Positions 1-6,968 of a stretch of 9,495 bases of DNA are shown here, piece after piece. The position numbers and the translations under genes are program-made. The notes under the pieces were generated by a model. It did no database searches, was not told where the DNA came from, and saw only the letters and a program-made list of their open reading frames with translations. Position 1 is the stretch's first letter. Each line of letters begins with the position of its first letter. The DNA is taken from the NCBI GenBank assembly GCA_030834765.1, contig JAUQXG010000533.1, positions 1-9,495 on the forward strand. The letters are read 5' to 3'. This DNA comes from Lutispora sp. (lineage in GTDB: Bacteria; Bacillota; Clostridia; Lutisporales; Lutisporaceae).

Positions 1-416
1 TGGATTACATAAGGAAGATTGATGATATGGGCGGAGCGCCAAGAGCCATTGAGAGAGGATTTATACAACAAGAAATACAAGATAGTGCATATAGATATCA
101 AAAAGAGATTGAATCCCAAGAAAGAGTCATTGTTGGAATGAATAAATTCCAAATTAAAGAGGGTTCACCAAAGGGACTTCTGCGTGTTGATCCAAGAGTC
201 GGAGAAATGCAGAAGCAAAAGCTTGACCATTTAAAAGCAGAAAGAAATAATGAAGCAGTAAAAGCTAAGCTTGAAGCCTTAAAAAAGGCAGCCAAGGGAG
301 AGGATAATTTAATGCCTTTTATTCTTGATGCTGTCAGAGAATATGCAACTTTAGGTGAAATTTGTGGAGAGCTAAGAGAGATATTTGGCGAATATCAACA
401 ATCAGTAATACTTTAA
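1..416 (+). CDS. mcmA1: Methylmalonyl-CoA mutase, large catalytic subunit (C-terminal part, 5' end outside window)
   Basis: The reading frame is open from the window edge (first whole codon at base 3) to TAA at 414-416, giving the last 137 residues. They match the C-terminal end of the TIM-barrel domain of acyl-CoA mutases: an IDDMGGAPRAIE segment followed by GF.Q.EI, then an ERVIVGMN(K)F segment, then the helical tail. The chain stops there without a B12-binding domain, which is encoded by the next gene, so this is a split (two-subunit) mutase as known from archaea and several Clostridia. It catalyses the adenosylcobalamin-dependent carbon-skeleton rearrangement of succinyl-CoA and (R)-methylmalonyl-CoA in the cytoplasm. 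The internal ATG at 27 is not the real start, because the family homology continues upstream of it. Residues that separate methylmalonyl-CoA mutase from isobutyryl- or 2-hydroxyisobutyryl-CoA mutases lie upstream of the window. The substrate is therefore inferred from the neighbouring epimerase and decarboxylase genes. Confidence 0.93.
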   Translation, partial: DYIRKIDDMGGAPRAIERGFIQQEIQDSAYRYQKEIESQERVIVGMNKFQIKEGSPKGLLRVDPRVGEMQKQKLDHLKAERNNEAVKAKLEALKKAAKGEDNLMPFILDAVREYATLGEICGELREIFGEYQQSVIL

Positions 417-470
417 GAAGTAAGATTTAAGCTAATTTTACGCAGCATAGCTGCAGAAAGGAGTTAATAT

Positions 471-869
471 ATGGAAAGACCAATAAGGGTTTTAGTTGCA
501 AAACCAGGGCTTGATGGACATGATAGAGGCGCAAAAGTAGTTGCAAGAGCCCTACGAGATGCTGGAATGGAAGTTATTTATACAGGACTTAGGCAGACTC
601 CTGAACAGATCACAGAATCAGCTATTCAAGAAGATGTTGATTGCGTTGCAATAAGTATATTATCAGGAGCGCATAATCATTTGTTTCCGAAAATTGTAAA
701 ACTTTTAAGGGAAAAGGATGCTGGGGACATACTTGTCATAGGCGGTGGGGTTATACCAGAGGATGATATACCAGGACTTATTGAAGCTGGAGTTGCTGCA
801 ATATTTACGCCTGGCACGCCTACGGGAATAACCATCGATTTTATAAAAGAAAACATAAGTCGTAAGTAA
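471..869 (+). CDS. mcmA2: Methylmalonyl-CoA mutase, small B12-binding subunit
   Basis: This 132-residue protein is a stand-alone cobalamin-binding domain of the mutase C-terminal type. The DGHDRG motif at residues 15-20 gives the D-x-H-x-x-G signature, with His17 as the expected lower axial cobalt ligand. It is followed by the SIL-SG loop near residues 62-65, GGGVIPEDD at 91-99 and IFTPGT at 111-116, all standard for the Rossmann-like B12 fold. It pairs with the catalytic subunit encoded 54 bp upstream. The start ATG follows AAAGGAG (457-463) at 7 nt. A small GCAGC-ATA-GCTGC hairpin (442-454) sits just before that site. The length is normal for the split form, and nothing suggests truncation. 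It could in principle serve another acyl-CoA mutase, but the downstream operon argues for methylmalonyl-CoA. Confidence 0.95.
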   Translation: MERPIRVLVAKPGLDGHDRGAKVVARALRDAGMEVIYTGLRQTPEQITESAIQEDVDCVAISILSGAHNHLFPKIVKLLREKDAGDILVIGGGVIPEDDIPGLIEAGVAAIFTPGTPTGITIDFIKENISRK

Positions 870-880
870 TCGGTGGATAA

Positions 881-1837
881 ATGGATATAAGAGCAGGCTT
901 GCAAAGTGGTAATAAGCGTGCAGTAGCAAGACTTATAACCATGATGGAAAACAATGACCCCGAAGCATTTAATATTATTAAAGAAAATTATGTAAAGACA
1001 GGGAATGCAAAGATTATAGGTATAACAGGCCCTCCTGGGGCAGGAAAAAGCACAGTAACAGATAAGCTTACAAAGCTGCTCAGGCAAAAGGGCAAAAAGG
1101 TTGGAATCGTTGCCGTAGATCCTACAAGTCCTTTTAGTGGCGGTGCAATACTGGGTGATAGGATAAGAATGAATGATTTAAGTACTGATGAAGGTGTCTT
1201 TATAAGAAGCATGGGAACAAGGGGAGCCCTTGGCGGATTATCCAAGGCTGCCAATGGCGCAGTGAAGATACTTGACATATATGGATTGGATTACATATTC
1301 ATAGAAACAGTAGGAGTAGGTCAATCTGAGGTTGATATCATAAAGCTGGCGGATACAGTAGTTATGGTAATGGTTCCGGGATTAGGCGATGATATACAAG
1401 CTATAAAGGCTGGAATAATGGAAATAGGTGATGTATTTGCAGTAAATAAATCAGATAGAGATGGAGCAGAGCGCACTGCAACAGAAATAAATATGATGTT
1501 GGATTTAAATAAGCAGGGAAAATACAGGCCATCTGTAGTAAAAGTAATCGCCAGCGAAAATAATGGTATAGATAAACTTTTAGAACAGATAGAAAACCAT
1601 ATTGAATTTATGAATACAAGCGGAGAATATTTAAGCAGAAAACGAATGAGTATTACAACTGAGATCGTAGAGATCTTTAGAGATAATATTATCCATTCTT
1701 TAAAGGAATTGAGTGAAAAAACAAGAGTAATCGAAGCAACTGTAGAACGAGTTTTAACAAAGGAAATTGACCCATATACAGCAGCAAATGAAATGTATGA
1801 AATTTTAAGAAAAAAGGAGGTCGGCAATAGTGATTAG
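881..1837 (+). CDS. meaB: MeaB/ArgK-type GTPase, methylmalonyl-CoA mutase chaperone
   Basis: This is a 318-residue G3E-family P-loop GTPase. In order it shows Walker A GPPGAGKST (50-58), the AVDPTSPFSGGAILGDRIRM region (79-97), IRSMGTRGALGGLS (108-121), ETVGVGQSE (142-150), MVPGLGDD (164-171) and the NKSD guanine-specificity motif (189-192). A C-terminal helical segment of about 80 residues is typical of MeaB dimerisation. In the family, MeaB gates adenosylcobalamin loading into the mutase and protects or reactivates it. The position directly after the B12 subunit fits that role. Start 881 is chosen because the family N-terminus aligns there. The upstream site is poor (GGTGG at 872-876, only 4 nt from ATG), and the previous stop lies 11 nt away, so translation is probably coupled. 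The 3' end overlaps the epimerase gene by 8 bp. The older name ArgK (arginine/ornithine transport kinase) is a misannotation of this family. Confidence 0.95.
   Translation: MDIRAGLQSGNKRAVARLITMMENNDPEAFNIIKENYVKTGNAKIIGITGPPGAGKSTVTDKLTKLLRQKGKKVGIVAVDPTSPFSGGAILGDRIRMNDLSTDEGVFIRSMGTRGALGGLSKAANGAVKILDIYGLDYIFIETVGVGQSEVDIIKLADTVVMVMVPGLGDDIQAIKAGIMEIGDVFAVNKSDRDGAERTATEINMMLDLNKQGKYRPSVVKVIASENNGIDKLLEQIENHIEFMNTSGEYLSRKRMSITTEIVEIFRDNIIHSLKELSEKTRVIEATVERVLTKEIDPYTAANEMYEILRKKEVGNSD
1814..1832 (+). promoter_or_regulatory. Ribosome binding site and GTG start of the epimerase gene
   Basis: AAGGAGG at 1814-1820 lies 9 nt before GTG (1830-1832), inside the last codons of meaB. It is a near-perfect anti-16S match. 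The frame read from this GTG begins with the V-D-H-I-G-I-A-V signature of the vicinal-oxygen-chelate fold at the usual distance from the N-terminus. No ATG alternative exists nearby in that frame. Confidence 0.85.
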
Positions 1838-2231
1838 CAAGGTAGACCATATAGGAATTGCAGTGAATAATTTAGAAGAAACTTTAAAAGTATACCAAGA
1901 GGTACTTGGATTAGAACTACATGGTGTAGAAGTAGTAGAAGAGCAAAAAGTGAAAGTAGCTTTCTTGCCAATAGGCGACACAGAGATAGAGTTATTAGAA
2001 GCTACTTCTCCTGATAGTCCAATCGCTAAGTTCATAGAAGCAAAAGGACAAGGTGTTCAACATATTGCTTTTAAAGTGGATAATATTGAAAAAGCTTTAG
2101 AAGATATGAAGACAAAAGGTATGAGATTGATTGATGAAAAGCCAAGATACGGAGCCGGAGGAGCTAGAATTGCTTTTTTACATCCGAAAAGTACAAATGG
2201 AGTTTTAATAGAGCTTAGTGAAAGAAAATAG
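1830..2231 (+). CDS. mce: Methylmalonyl-CoA epimerase
   Basis: This is a 133-residue protein of the vicinal oxygen chelate (glyoxalase I-like) superfamily. It opens with KVDHIGIAV and has the paired beta-alpha-beta-beta-beta modules: the first covers about residues 1-60, the second about 75-130 (QHIAFKVDNIEKAL, then GARIAFLHPKSTNGVLIEL). His7, His78 and Glu128 are placed as the metal ligands known from the Propionibacterium enzyme. Glu52 and Glu54 lie in the strand that supplies a further ligand or catalytic residue. It interconverts (R)- and (S)-methylmalonyl-CoA, linking the mutase product to the (S)-specific decarboxylase encoded next. Length is typical. The gene starts with GTG and overlaps meaB by 8 bp, so the two are translationally coupled. 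Glyoxalase I or a dioxygenase is unlikely given length, motifs and context. Confidence 0.94.
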   Translation: MISKVDHIGIAVNNLEETLKVYQEVLGLELHGVEVVEEQKVKVAFLPIGDTEIELLEATSPDSPIAKFIEAKGQGVQHIAFKVDNIEKALEDMKTKGMRLIDEKPRYGAGGARIAFLHPKSTNGVLIELSERK

Positions 2232-2248
2232 AAAAGGGAGGTCTATCA

Positions 2249-3796
2249 ATGGCTGTTGATAAGATGAATGAATTACATAAACTGAGAGATAAGATATCAC
2301 AAGGCGGAGGAGAAAAGAGAATTGCGAAACAGCATGAATCAGGTAAACTTACCGCAAGAGAAAGAATCAACCTTTTATTAGATGAATCAAGCTTCAATGA
2401 GATCGATGCATTTGTAAAGCATCGATGTACAGAGTTTGGTATGGAAACTACTGATGCACCAGGAGAAGGAGTCGTTACAGGCTTTGGTACAGTGGAAGGC
2501 AGACTTGTATATGTATATGCACAAGATTTCACTGTAGTAGGCGGTTCTTTAGGAGAAATGCATGCTCAAAAAATATGCAAAGTACTAGACTTAGCAATGA
2601 AAATGGGAGCTCCGGTGGTTGGGATGAACGATTCAGGCGGAGCGAGAATACAAGAAGGGGTAGATGCCCTATCAGGTTATGGAAAGATATTTTATAGAAA
2701 CACAATCGCTTCGGGGGTAATACCTCAGATTTCTGTTATCATGGGACCATGTGCAGGCGGAGCAGTATATTCTCCAGCCCTTACAGATTTTATATTTATG
2801 GTGGATAAAACGAGCCAGATGTTCATAACAGGACCTCAGGTTATAAAAACAGTTACAGGCGAAGAGGTGTCAGCAGAAGAGTTAGGGGGAGCTATGACAC
2901 ATAATAGCATAAGTGGTGTGGCTCATTTTATGAGCAATAATGAAAAAGAGTGCATAGAGGAGATTAGAAGACTACTTAGCTTCCTACCATCTAATAATAT
3001 GGAGAATGCACCAATCGTATCAACAAATGATGATTTAAATAGAGTAGAGGATGTATTGAATACGATTATACCAGATTCACCAAATAAGCCTTATGATATG
3101 TATGAAATCATAAAAACAATAGTGGATGATGGAGATTTCATGGATGTACAGCCATATTATGCAAGAAATATTATTACAGGTTTTGCAAGGCTAAATGGCT
3201 CAAGTATAGGTATCATAGCAAACCAGCCAAAGGTACTGGCAGGCTGTCTTGATATCAATGCATCAGATAAGGCTGGAAGATTTATTAGAACTTGTGATGC
3301 TTTCAATATACCAATATTAAACTTAGTTGATGTCCCAGGATTTTTACCTGGTACAAATCAAGAATTTGGCGGAATCATAAGACATGGAGCTAAGATGCTT
3401 TATGCTTATTCAGAATCAACTGTGCCAAAGGTTACTCTTGTTGTAAGAAAAGCATACGGCGGAGCGTATCTTGCAATGTGCAGCAAAGACTTAGGGGCAG
3501 ATATGGTGTTTGCATGGCCTCAAGCAGAAATAGCTGTAATGGGACCAGAGGGAGCAGCAAATATCATATTTAAAAAAGAAATAGAGAATGCAGATAATCC
3601 AGCTCAAGCTAGAAATGAGAAAATCCAAGAGTATAAAGATAAATTTGCGACACCATATATTGCAGCAAGCAGAGGATTTGTTGATGATGTAATAGAACCA
3701 TCCGCGACAAGGCCAATCCTTATCAATGCATTTGAAATGCTCTCGAGCAAACGAGAAACAAGACCATCAAAAAAACATGGGAATCTGCCTGTATAA
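2249..3796 (+). CDS. mmdA: Methylmalonyl-CoA decarboxylase alpha subunit (carboxyltransferase)
   Basis: This is a 515-residue carboxyltransferase of the crotonase-like biotin-dependent family. The N-terminal half has a GKLTARERI segment (32-40), DSGGARIQEG (128-137), GPCAGGAVYSPALTDF (166-181) and MFITGP (191-196). The C-terminal half has DVPGFLPGTNQE (361-372), RKAYGGAYLAM (400-410) and WPQAEIAVMGPEGA (423-436). The two halves form the oxyanion-hole pockets for acyl-CoA and carboxybiotin. It moves the carboxyl group from (S)-methylmalonyl-CoA to biotin on the gamma subunit and releases propionyl-CoA. The same family includes propionyl-CoA carboxylase beta chains. No biotin carboxylase is visible, and the Na+-pump subunits follow directly, so the decarboxylase reading is preferred. 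AGGGAGG (2235-2241) precedes the ATG by 7 nt, and the epimerase stop is 17 bp upstream. Confidence 0.95.
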   Translation: MAVDKMNELHKLRDKISQGGGEKRIAKQHESGKLTARERINLLLDESSFNEIDAFVKHRCTEFGMETTDAPGEGVVTGFGTVEGRLVYVYAQDFTVVGGSLGEMHAQKICKVLDLAMKMGAPVVGMNDSGGARIQEGVDALSGYGKIFYRNTIASGVIPQISVIMGPCAGGAVYSPALTDFIFMVDKTSQMFITGPQVIKTVTGEEVSAEELGGAMTHNSISGVAHFMSNNEKECIEEIRRLLSFLPSNNMENAPIVSTNDDLNRVEDVLNTIIPDSPNKPYDMYEIIKTIVDDGDFMDVQPYYARNIITGFARLNGSSIGIIANQPKVLAGCLDINASDKAGRFIRTCDAFNIPILNLVDVPGFLPGTNQEFGGIIRHGAKMLYAYSESTVPKVTLVVRKAYGGAYLAMCSKDLGADMVFAWPQAEIAVMGPEGAANIIFKKEIENADNPAQARNEKIQEYKDKFATPYIAASRGFVDDVIEPSATRPILINAFEMLSSKRETRPSKKHGNLPV

Positions 3797-3813
3797 GAAA
3801 GGGGAGAAGGTAA

Positions 3814-4176
3814 ATGACAACTGCACCAGAAATGCTTAAATATGGATTAATCGTTACTTTAGTTGGAATGGGAATTGTATTTTTAGTCCTTATTGGCCTT
3901 TCTTATATGCTTGACGGATTAAAATTAGTATCCAAAAAAGGAAATGTAGAAAAGAAATCTGAAGTTGTTGAATTGGAAAATAGTAAAGAGTCTGCAACAA
4001 TTGCTGACGTGTCTATGGAAGATGAAGGAGAATTAATTGCAGCTATTAGCGCAGCCTTAGCTTCTTATATGGGGAGCAATAATAAATTAGTAGTAAAATC
4101 CATTCGCAGAGTGGAAGGTAATACCCCTGCATGGGCTAAAGTTGCAAGACAAGAACAGATGTTGAACAGATTATAG
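3814..4176 (+). CDS. mmdD: Methylmalonyl-CoA decarboxylase delta subunit (OadG/MmdD family)
   Basis: This 120-residue protein has one N-terminal membrane segment (about residues 9-35, containing GMGIVFLVLIGLSY), a charged linker rich in Lys/Glu/Ser (about 38-70), and a short cytoplasmic C-terminal domain with EGELIAAISAALASYMG and an ending containing PAWAKVARQEQML. This layout is that of the OadG/MmdD subunits, which hold the membrane beta subunit and the cytosolic alpha/gamma subunits together. Primary sequence conservation is low in the family, so the call rests on topology, the GMG-x-VF motif in the helix, and position between mmdA and the biotin carrier gene. AAAGGGGAGAAGG (3798-3810) provides the ribosome binding site, and the gap from mmdA is 17 bp. 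No separate epsilon subunit gene (mmdE of Veillonella) is seen in this operon. Confidence 0.88.
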   Translation: MTTAPEMLKYGLIVTLVGMGIVFLVLIGLSYMLDGLKLVSKKGNVEKKSEVVELENSKESATIADVSMEDEGELIAAISAALASYMGSNNKLVVKSIRRVEGNTPAWAKVARQEQMLNRL

Positions 4177-4189
4177 GGAGGAATAAAAA

Positions 4190-4588
4190 ATGAGAAAATT
4201 TTTAATAAATGTAAATGGAAATAGCTATGAAGTTGAAGTAGAGGAAATAAGGGATGGAGCCACAGTAGCTATGCCTGCAGCACCAAAAGCAGCACCAGTG
4301 GCAGCACCAAAAGCCGCTGCTCCTGCACCAAAGGCATCAGCAGCTCCTGCAACACCTGCAGCAGTACCAGCTGGAGCAGCAACAGTGGTGGCTCCAATGC
4401 CTGGAACAATATTAACTGTGAATGTCAAAGTTGGAGAGTCAGTGAAAAAAGGACAAGTACTATGTATACTTGAGGCCATGAAAATGGAAAACGAGATCAT
4501 GGCAGCAGGAGATGGAAAGGTATCTTCAATAGCTGTTAATTCTGGAGATGCAGTAAATACAGGACAGGTTTTGATTGTGCTTGAATAA
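4190..4588 (+). CDS. mmdC: Methylmalonyl-CoA decarboxylase gamma subunit (biotin carrier protein)
   Basis: This 132-residue protein has three parts. A short N-terminal strand region (1-25; FLINVNGNSYEVEVEE) is followed by a flexible Ala/Pro/Lys linker (about 26-63), and then a biotinyl/lipoyl domain (about 65-132). The domain carries VVAPMPGTI at its start and the EAMKMEN biotinylation motif at 95-101, with Lys98 as the attachment residue. The biotin arm takes the carboxyl group from the alpha subunit and delivers it to the membrane beta subunit, where decarboxylation drives Na+ export. Loading with biotin would be done by BirA, encoded about 2.4 kb downstream. The start follows AGGGAGG (4175-4181), which overlaps the mmdD stop codon. 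The linker DNA contains a 14-bp direct repeat. Confidence 0.95.
   Translation: MRKFLINVNGNSYEVEVEEIRDGATVAMPAAPKAAPVAAPKAAAPAPKASAAPATPAAVPAGAATVVAPMPGTILTVNVKVGESVKKGQVLCILEAMKMENEIMAAGDGKVSSIAVNSGDAVNTGQVLIVLE
4277..4314 (+). repeat. Direct repeat in the Ala/Pro linker of the biotin carrier gene
   Basis: GCAGCACCAAAAGC occurs at 4277-4290 and again at 4301-4314, a 24-bp (8-codon) period that keeps the reading frame. It encodes the repeated AAPKA unit of the flexible linker. Such repeats permit linker length change by slippage, which the family tolerates. Confidence 0.6.
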
Positions 4589-4620
4589 GCTCAACAAAAC
4601 TTTGAATGGGGGAATTTTGA

Positions 4621-5835
4621 ATGTCATTAACTAAGTCAATAGTTGATTTTCTTTTAACCATGGGCTTCTCTGCTATGACATGGCAAGAAGGAGTAATGCT
4701 TGTAGTATCATTAGTTCTCATATATCTTGCACTTGTAAGAGGTTTTGAGCCGCTGCTATTGCTGCCTATAGCCTTTGGTATGCTTCTTGCCAATTTACCT
4801 TTGGCAGGGCTAAACGCAGAACCCATATATAAGATTATGATAGACCCAGCAACAGGAGAGCATGTGCATAAGATGACTGATGCCGGTGGCTTGTTGTATT
4901 GGCTATATAGAGGTGTTAAGCTAGGCATATATCCTCCCCTCATATTTTTGGGTGTTGGAGCTATGACAGACTTTGGACCGCTTATCGCGAATCCAAGAAG
5001 TATACTTTTGGGGGCAGCAGCGCAGTTTGGAATATTCACAACCTTCTTGGGAGCCCTAGCTTTAAATTTTGTACCTGGACTTGGTTTTTCTATACCTGAA
5101 GCGGCTTCTATAGGTATCATAGGTGGAGCAGATGGACCAACAGCAATATATCTTACTGCAAAGCTGGCACCTCATCTATTAGGGCCAATAGCAGTAGCAG
5201 CATACTCTTATATGGCTTTGGTACCTTTGATTCAGCCTCCTATTATGAAAGCTTTGACAACAAAAGCTGAAAGAGAAATTGTGATGGAACAGCTAAGACC
5301 GGTATCCAAGTTGGAGAGAATAATTTTCCCAATACTGGTTACTTTAGTAGTATCATTGGTCCTTCCAGCAGCAGCAGCCTTAATTGGTATGCTTATGTTT
5401 GGTAATTTGCTGAGAGAAGCAGCATCCATGCAAAGCACTTTGCATAGATTGATGAAGACCTCAGAAGGTGAATTGATGAATATTGTTGTTATTTTTCTTG
5501 GAGTAACCGTAGGTGCTACTGCGAATGGAGAATTGTTTTTATCTCCAAGAACTTTGGCTATAGTTGCTCTTGGCCTTGCAGCCTTCTCTATTGGTACAGC
5601 AGCAGGGGTTTTATTTGGAAAATTGATGTGCAAAATGACCGGCGGAAAAGTAAACCCACTCATCGGTTCTGCAGGTGTATCTGCAGTGCCCATGGCAGCT
5701 AGAGTATCTCAAAAAGTAGGGCAAGAAGCCAATCCTTCAAACTTCCTTTTAATGCATGCTATGGGACCTAATGTTGCAGGAGTTATTGGATCTGCAGTTG
5801 CAGCTGGTGTCCTTCTATCAATGTGTAATCTGTAG
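4621..5835 (+). CDS. mmdB: Methylmalonyl-CoA decarboxylase beta subunit (Na+-pumping membrane decarboxylase)
   Basis: This is a 404-residue polytopic membrane protein of the OadB/MmdB/GcdB family. Hydrophobic segments run through most of the chain. The diagnostic re-entrant region [11 protein letters not shown] (167-177) contains Asp171, the counterpart of the essential Na+-site aspartate in oxaloacetate decarboxylase OadB. The later signature [17 protein letters not shown] (345-361) and [11 protein letters not shown] (381-391) supply the second conserved Na+-binding region. It decarboxylates carboxybiotin on the gamma subunit and exports Na+. Two hydrophilic stretches (about 65-90 and 210-235) are probable cytoplasmic loops. 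TGGGGGA (4607-4613) precedes ATG by 7 nt. An upstream in-frame ATG at 4606 runs into a stop at 4618 and is excluded. The substrate (methylmalonyl-CoA rather than oxaloacetate or glutaconyl-CoA) follows from operon context, not from this sequence. Confidence 0.95.
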   Translation: MSLTKSIVDFLLTMGFSAMTWQEGVMLVVSLVLIYLALVRGFEPLLLLPIAFGMLLANLPLAGLNAEPIYKIMIDPATGEHVHKMTDAGGLLYWLYRGVKLGIYPPLIFLGVGAMTDFGPLIANPRSILLGAAAQFGIFTTFLGALALNFVPGLGFSIPEAASIGIIGGADGPTAIYLTAKLAPHLLGPIAVAAYSYMALVPLIQPPIMKALTTKAEREIVMEQLRPVSKLERIIFPILVTLVVSLVLPAAAALIGMLMFGNLLREAASMQSTLHRLMKTSEGELMNIVVIFLGVTVGATANGELFLSPRTLAIVALGLAAFSIGTAAGVLFGKLMCKMTGGKVNPLIGSAGVSAVPMAARVSQKVGQEANPSNFLLMHAMGPNVAGVIGSAVAAGVLLSMCNL

Positions 5836-5875
5836 TGACCGAAATAAAAATTCTTTTATAAAATAATGTTCTATA

Positions 5876-5921
5876 AAAGGCAATAGTTAAGTTATAAAAA
5901 CTATTGCCTTTACTCTTTTTT
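5876..5921 (+). terminator. Intrinsic terminator ending the methylmalonyl-CoA operon
   Basis: A perfect 13-bp stem, AAAGGCAATAGTT (5876-5888) with AACTATTGCCTTT (5899-5911), closes a 10-nt loop and is followed by T6 at 5916-5921. It lies 41 bp after the mmdB stop. The A-rich 5' flank and T-rich 3' flank could also give some termination on the opposite strand, although no gene is seen there. Confidence 0.88.
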
Positions 5922-5937
5922 GAATAAATAATAGTAT
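5909..5937 (+). promoter_or_regulatory. Possible promoter for the DUF4438 gene
   Basis: TTTACT (5909-5914) and TAGTAT (5932-5937) are 17 bp apart, each matching four of six bases of the sigma-70/sigma-A consensus. The -35 box overlaps the end of the terminator stem. In AT-rich DNA such a match can arise by chance. It is offered because the next gene needs a start signal after a strong terminator. Confidence 0.3.
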
Positions 5938-6006
5938 AAAACCAAGAAGGAAATACTAAGTGCAAATAGAATATCTAATAGAATCAATATAAATGAGGTG
6001 AATTGA

Positions 6007-6870
6007 ATGATAAAAATCAACAAAGATAAACTGATTATGCAATCAGTACAAGGGAAAATACAACATCCAAGGTCTAACGCCAATAATGTATATAGATTAA
6101 ATACAGATGGAGAAGCTATGGTGCTTCCTGCTACGGGAGGAATCACATATAATGTTAAAGTTGGAGATAGGGCTTTTGGGCTGCAGTGGGACCATGTAGA
6201 ACCTGGAGTAACAATCAAGAATGACAATGAAGCAGAAAATGCTGCATTGAACCTATTTGCTTGTATAGGAAATGAGGCAAAAGTCATAACAGGGGATGCC
6301 AAAGGAGCAAAAGGTTATGTTACAGGTACTCATGGAGGAGTAGAACATGTGATTATATATTTTAGCAATAAAGATATGGAGTCTATGGCAATAGATGATA
6401 AAATACTTATAAAAGCCTTTGGGCAAGGTCTTTCCATTGAAAACTATCCAACAGTAAAAGTTATGAGCATAGATCCAGCGCTTTTTGAAAAACTGGGCAT
6501 AGTAGAAGCTGATGGAAAACTTCAAATACCTGTAGCAGCAAAAGTGCCAGCTTACCTTATGGGCTCTGGAATAGGTTCTCCTACTGCGTATAAGGGCGAT
6601 TATGATATCATGACACAGGATAAGGAAGAAATCAAAGCCCATGGATTGGATAAGCTTAGATTTGGAGATATCGTTTTACTTCAAGACTGTGACAATACTT
6701 ATGGAAGAGGTTATTTAAAAGGAGCTATATCTATAGGAGTTGTGATTCACAGCGATTGTATTAAGATGGGACATGGACCTGGAATTACTATCATTATGAC
6801 ATGCAAAGAGAGTCTAATAGAAGGCATCATAACCTCAAAAGCAAACATAGCAGATTATTTAAATATATAA
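6007..6870 (+). CDS. DUF4438 domain-containing protein, function unknown
   Basis: This 287-residue soluble protein has no signal peptide or membrane helix that I can see. It resembles the DUF4438 family, of which a Thermotoga member has been solved by structural genomics. Visible landmarks are LPATGGITYNVKVGD (40-54), GYVTGTHGGVEHV (103-115), GSGIGSPTAYKGDYDIMTQD (186-205), FGDIVLLQDCDNTYGRGY (219-236) and GHGPGITI (255-262). The Gly-rich turns plus conserved Asp, His and Cys (for example D227, C228, D229, H248, C251, H256) would suit a metal- or ligand-binding site, but that is inference. The long beta-rich pattern with few helices agrees with a beta-barrel fold. GAGGTGA (5995-6001) gives a good ribosome binding site 5 nt before the ATG. 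The gene stands between the decarboxylase operon terminator and birA, with 98 bp to the latter. No catalytic activity can be assigned. Confidence 0.82.
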   Translation: MIKINKDKLIMQSVQGKIQHPRSNANNVYRLNTDGEAMVLPATGGITYNVKVGDRAFGLQWDHVEPGVTIKNDNEAENAALNLFACIGNEAKVITGDAKGAKGYVTGTHGGVEHVIIYFSNKDMESMAIDDKILIKAFGQGLSIENYPTVKVMSIDPALFEKLGIVEADGKLQIPVAAKVPAYLMGSGIGSPTAYKGDYDIMTQDKEEIKAHGLDKLRFGDIVLLQDCDNTYGRGYLKGAISIGVVIHSDCIKMGHGPGITIIMTCKESLIEGIITSKANIADYLNI

Positions 6871-6968
6871 TGAGAATTGTAGAGAACGATGCCCTCATTG
6901 CTTCGCTTTTATCAATTTAATTTTATGCAGTAACTGCGTGATATGCAGCAGATGCAGAAGGGGATATA

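Noticed and set aside
677..1087. Minus-strand open frames opposite mcmA2/meaB and elsewhere (for example 1321-1827, 4536-5120, 5232-5693).
   Set aside because: They lie antisense to well-supported genes, lack ribosome binding sites and recognisable motifs, and have the composition expected of shadow frames.
2402..2426. Inverted repeat ATCGATGC / GCATCGAT near the start of mmdA.
   Set aside because: It encodes part of the AFVKHRC segment typical of the family, there is no T-tract or nearby start signal, and the frequency argument is the same as for other 8-bp dyads.
2249..3796. Propionyl-CoA/acetyl-CoA carboxylase beta chain as the identity of the carboxyltransferase.
   Set aside because: No biotin carboxylase gene is present, and the membrane Na+-pump, delta and carrier subunits follow directly, which indicates the decarboxylase complex.
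5428..5445. Perfect dyad ATGCAAAG-CA-CTTTGCAT inside mmdB that looks like an operator.
   Set aside because: It lies in an open, well-supported coding frame. Eight-base inverted repeats at short spacing are expected a few times by chance in 9.5 kb when many spacings are allowed.
5853..5879. CTTTTATA / TATAAAAG inverted repeat overlapping the left arm of the mmdB terminator, suggestive of an antiterminator.
   Set aside because: The stem is short and almost all A-T, far weaker than the 13-bp terminator stem it would have to disrupt, and there is no leader context for control.
6869..6899. AATGAG / CTCATT stem after the DUF4438 gene as a terminator.
   Set aside because: Only 6 bp with a 19-nt loop and no T-run directly after it.
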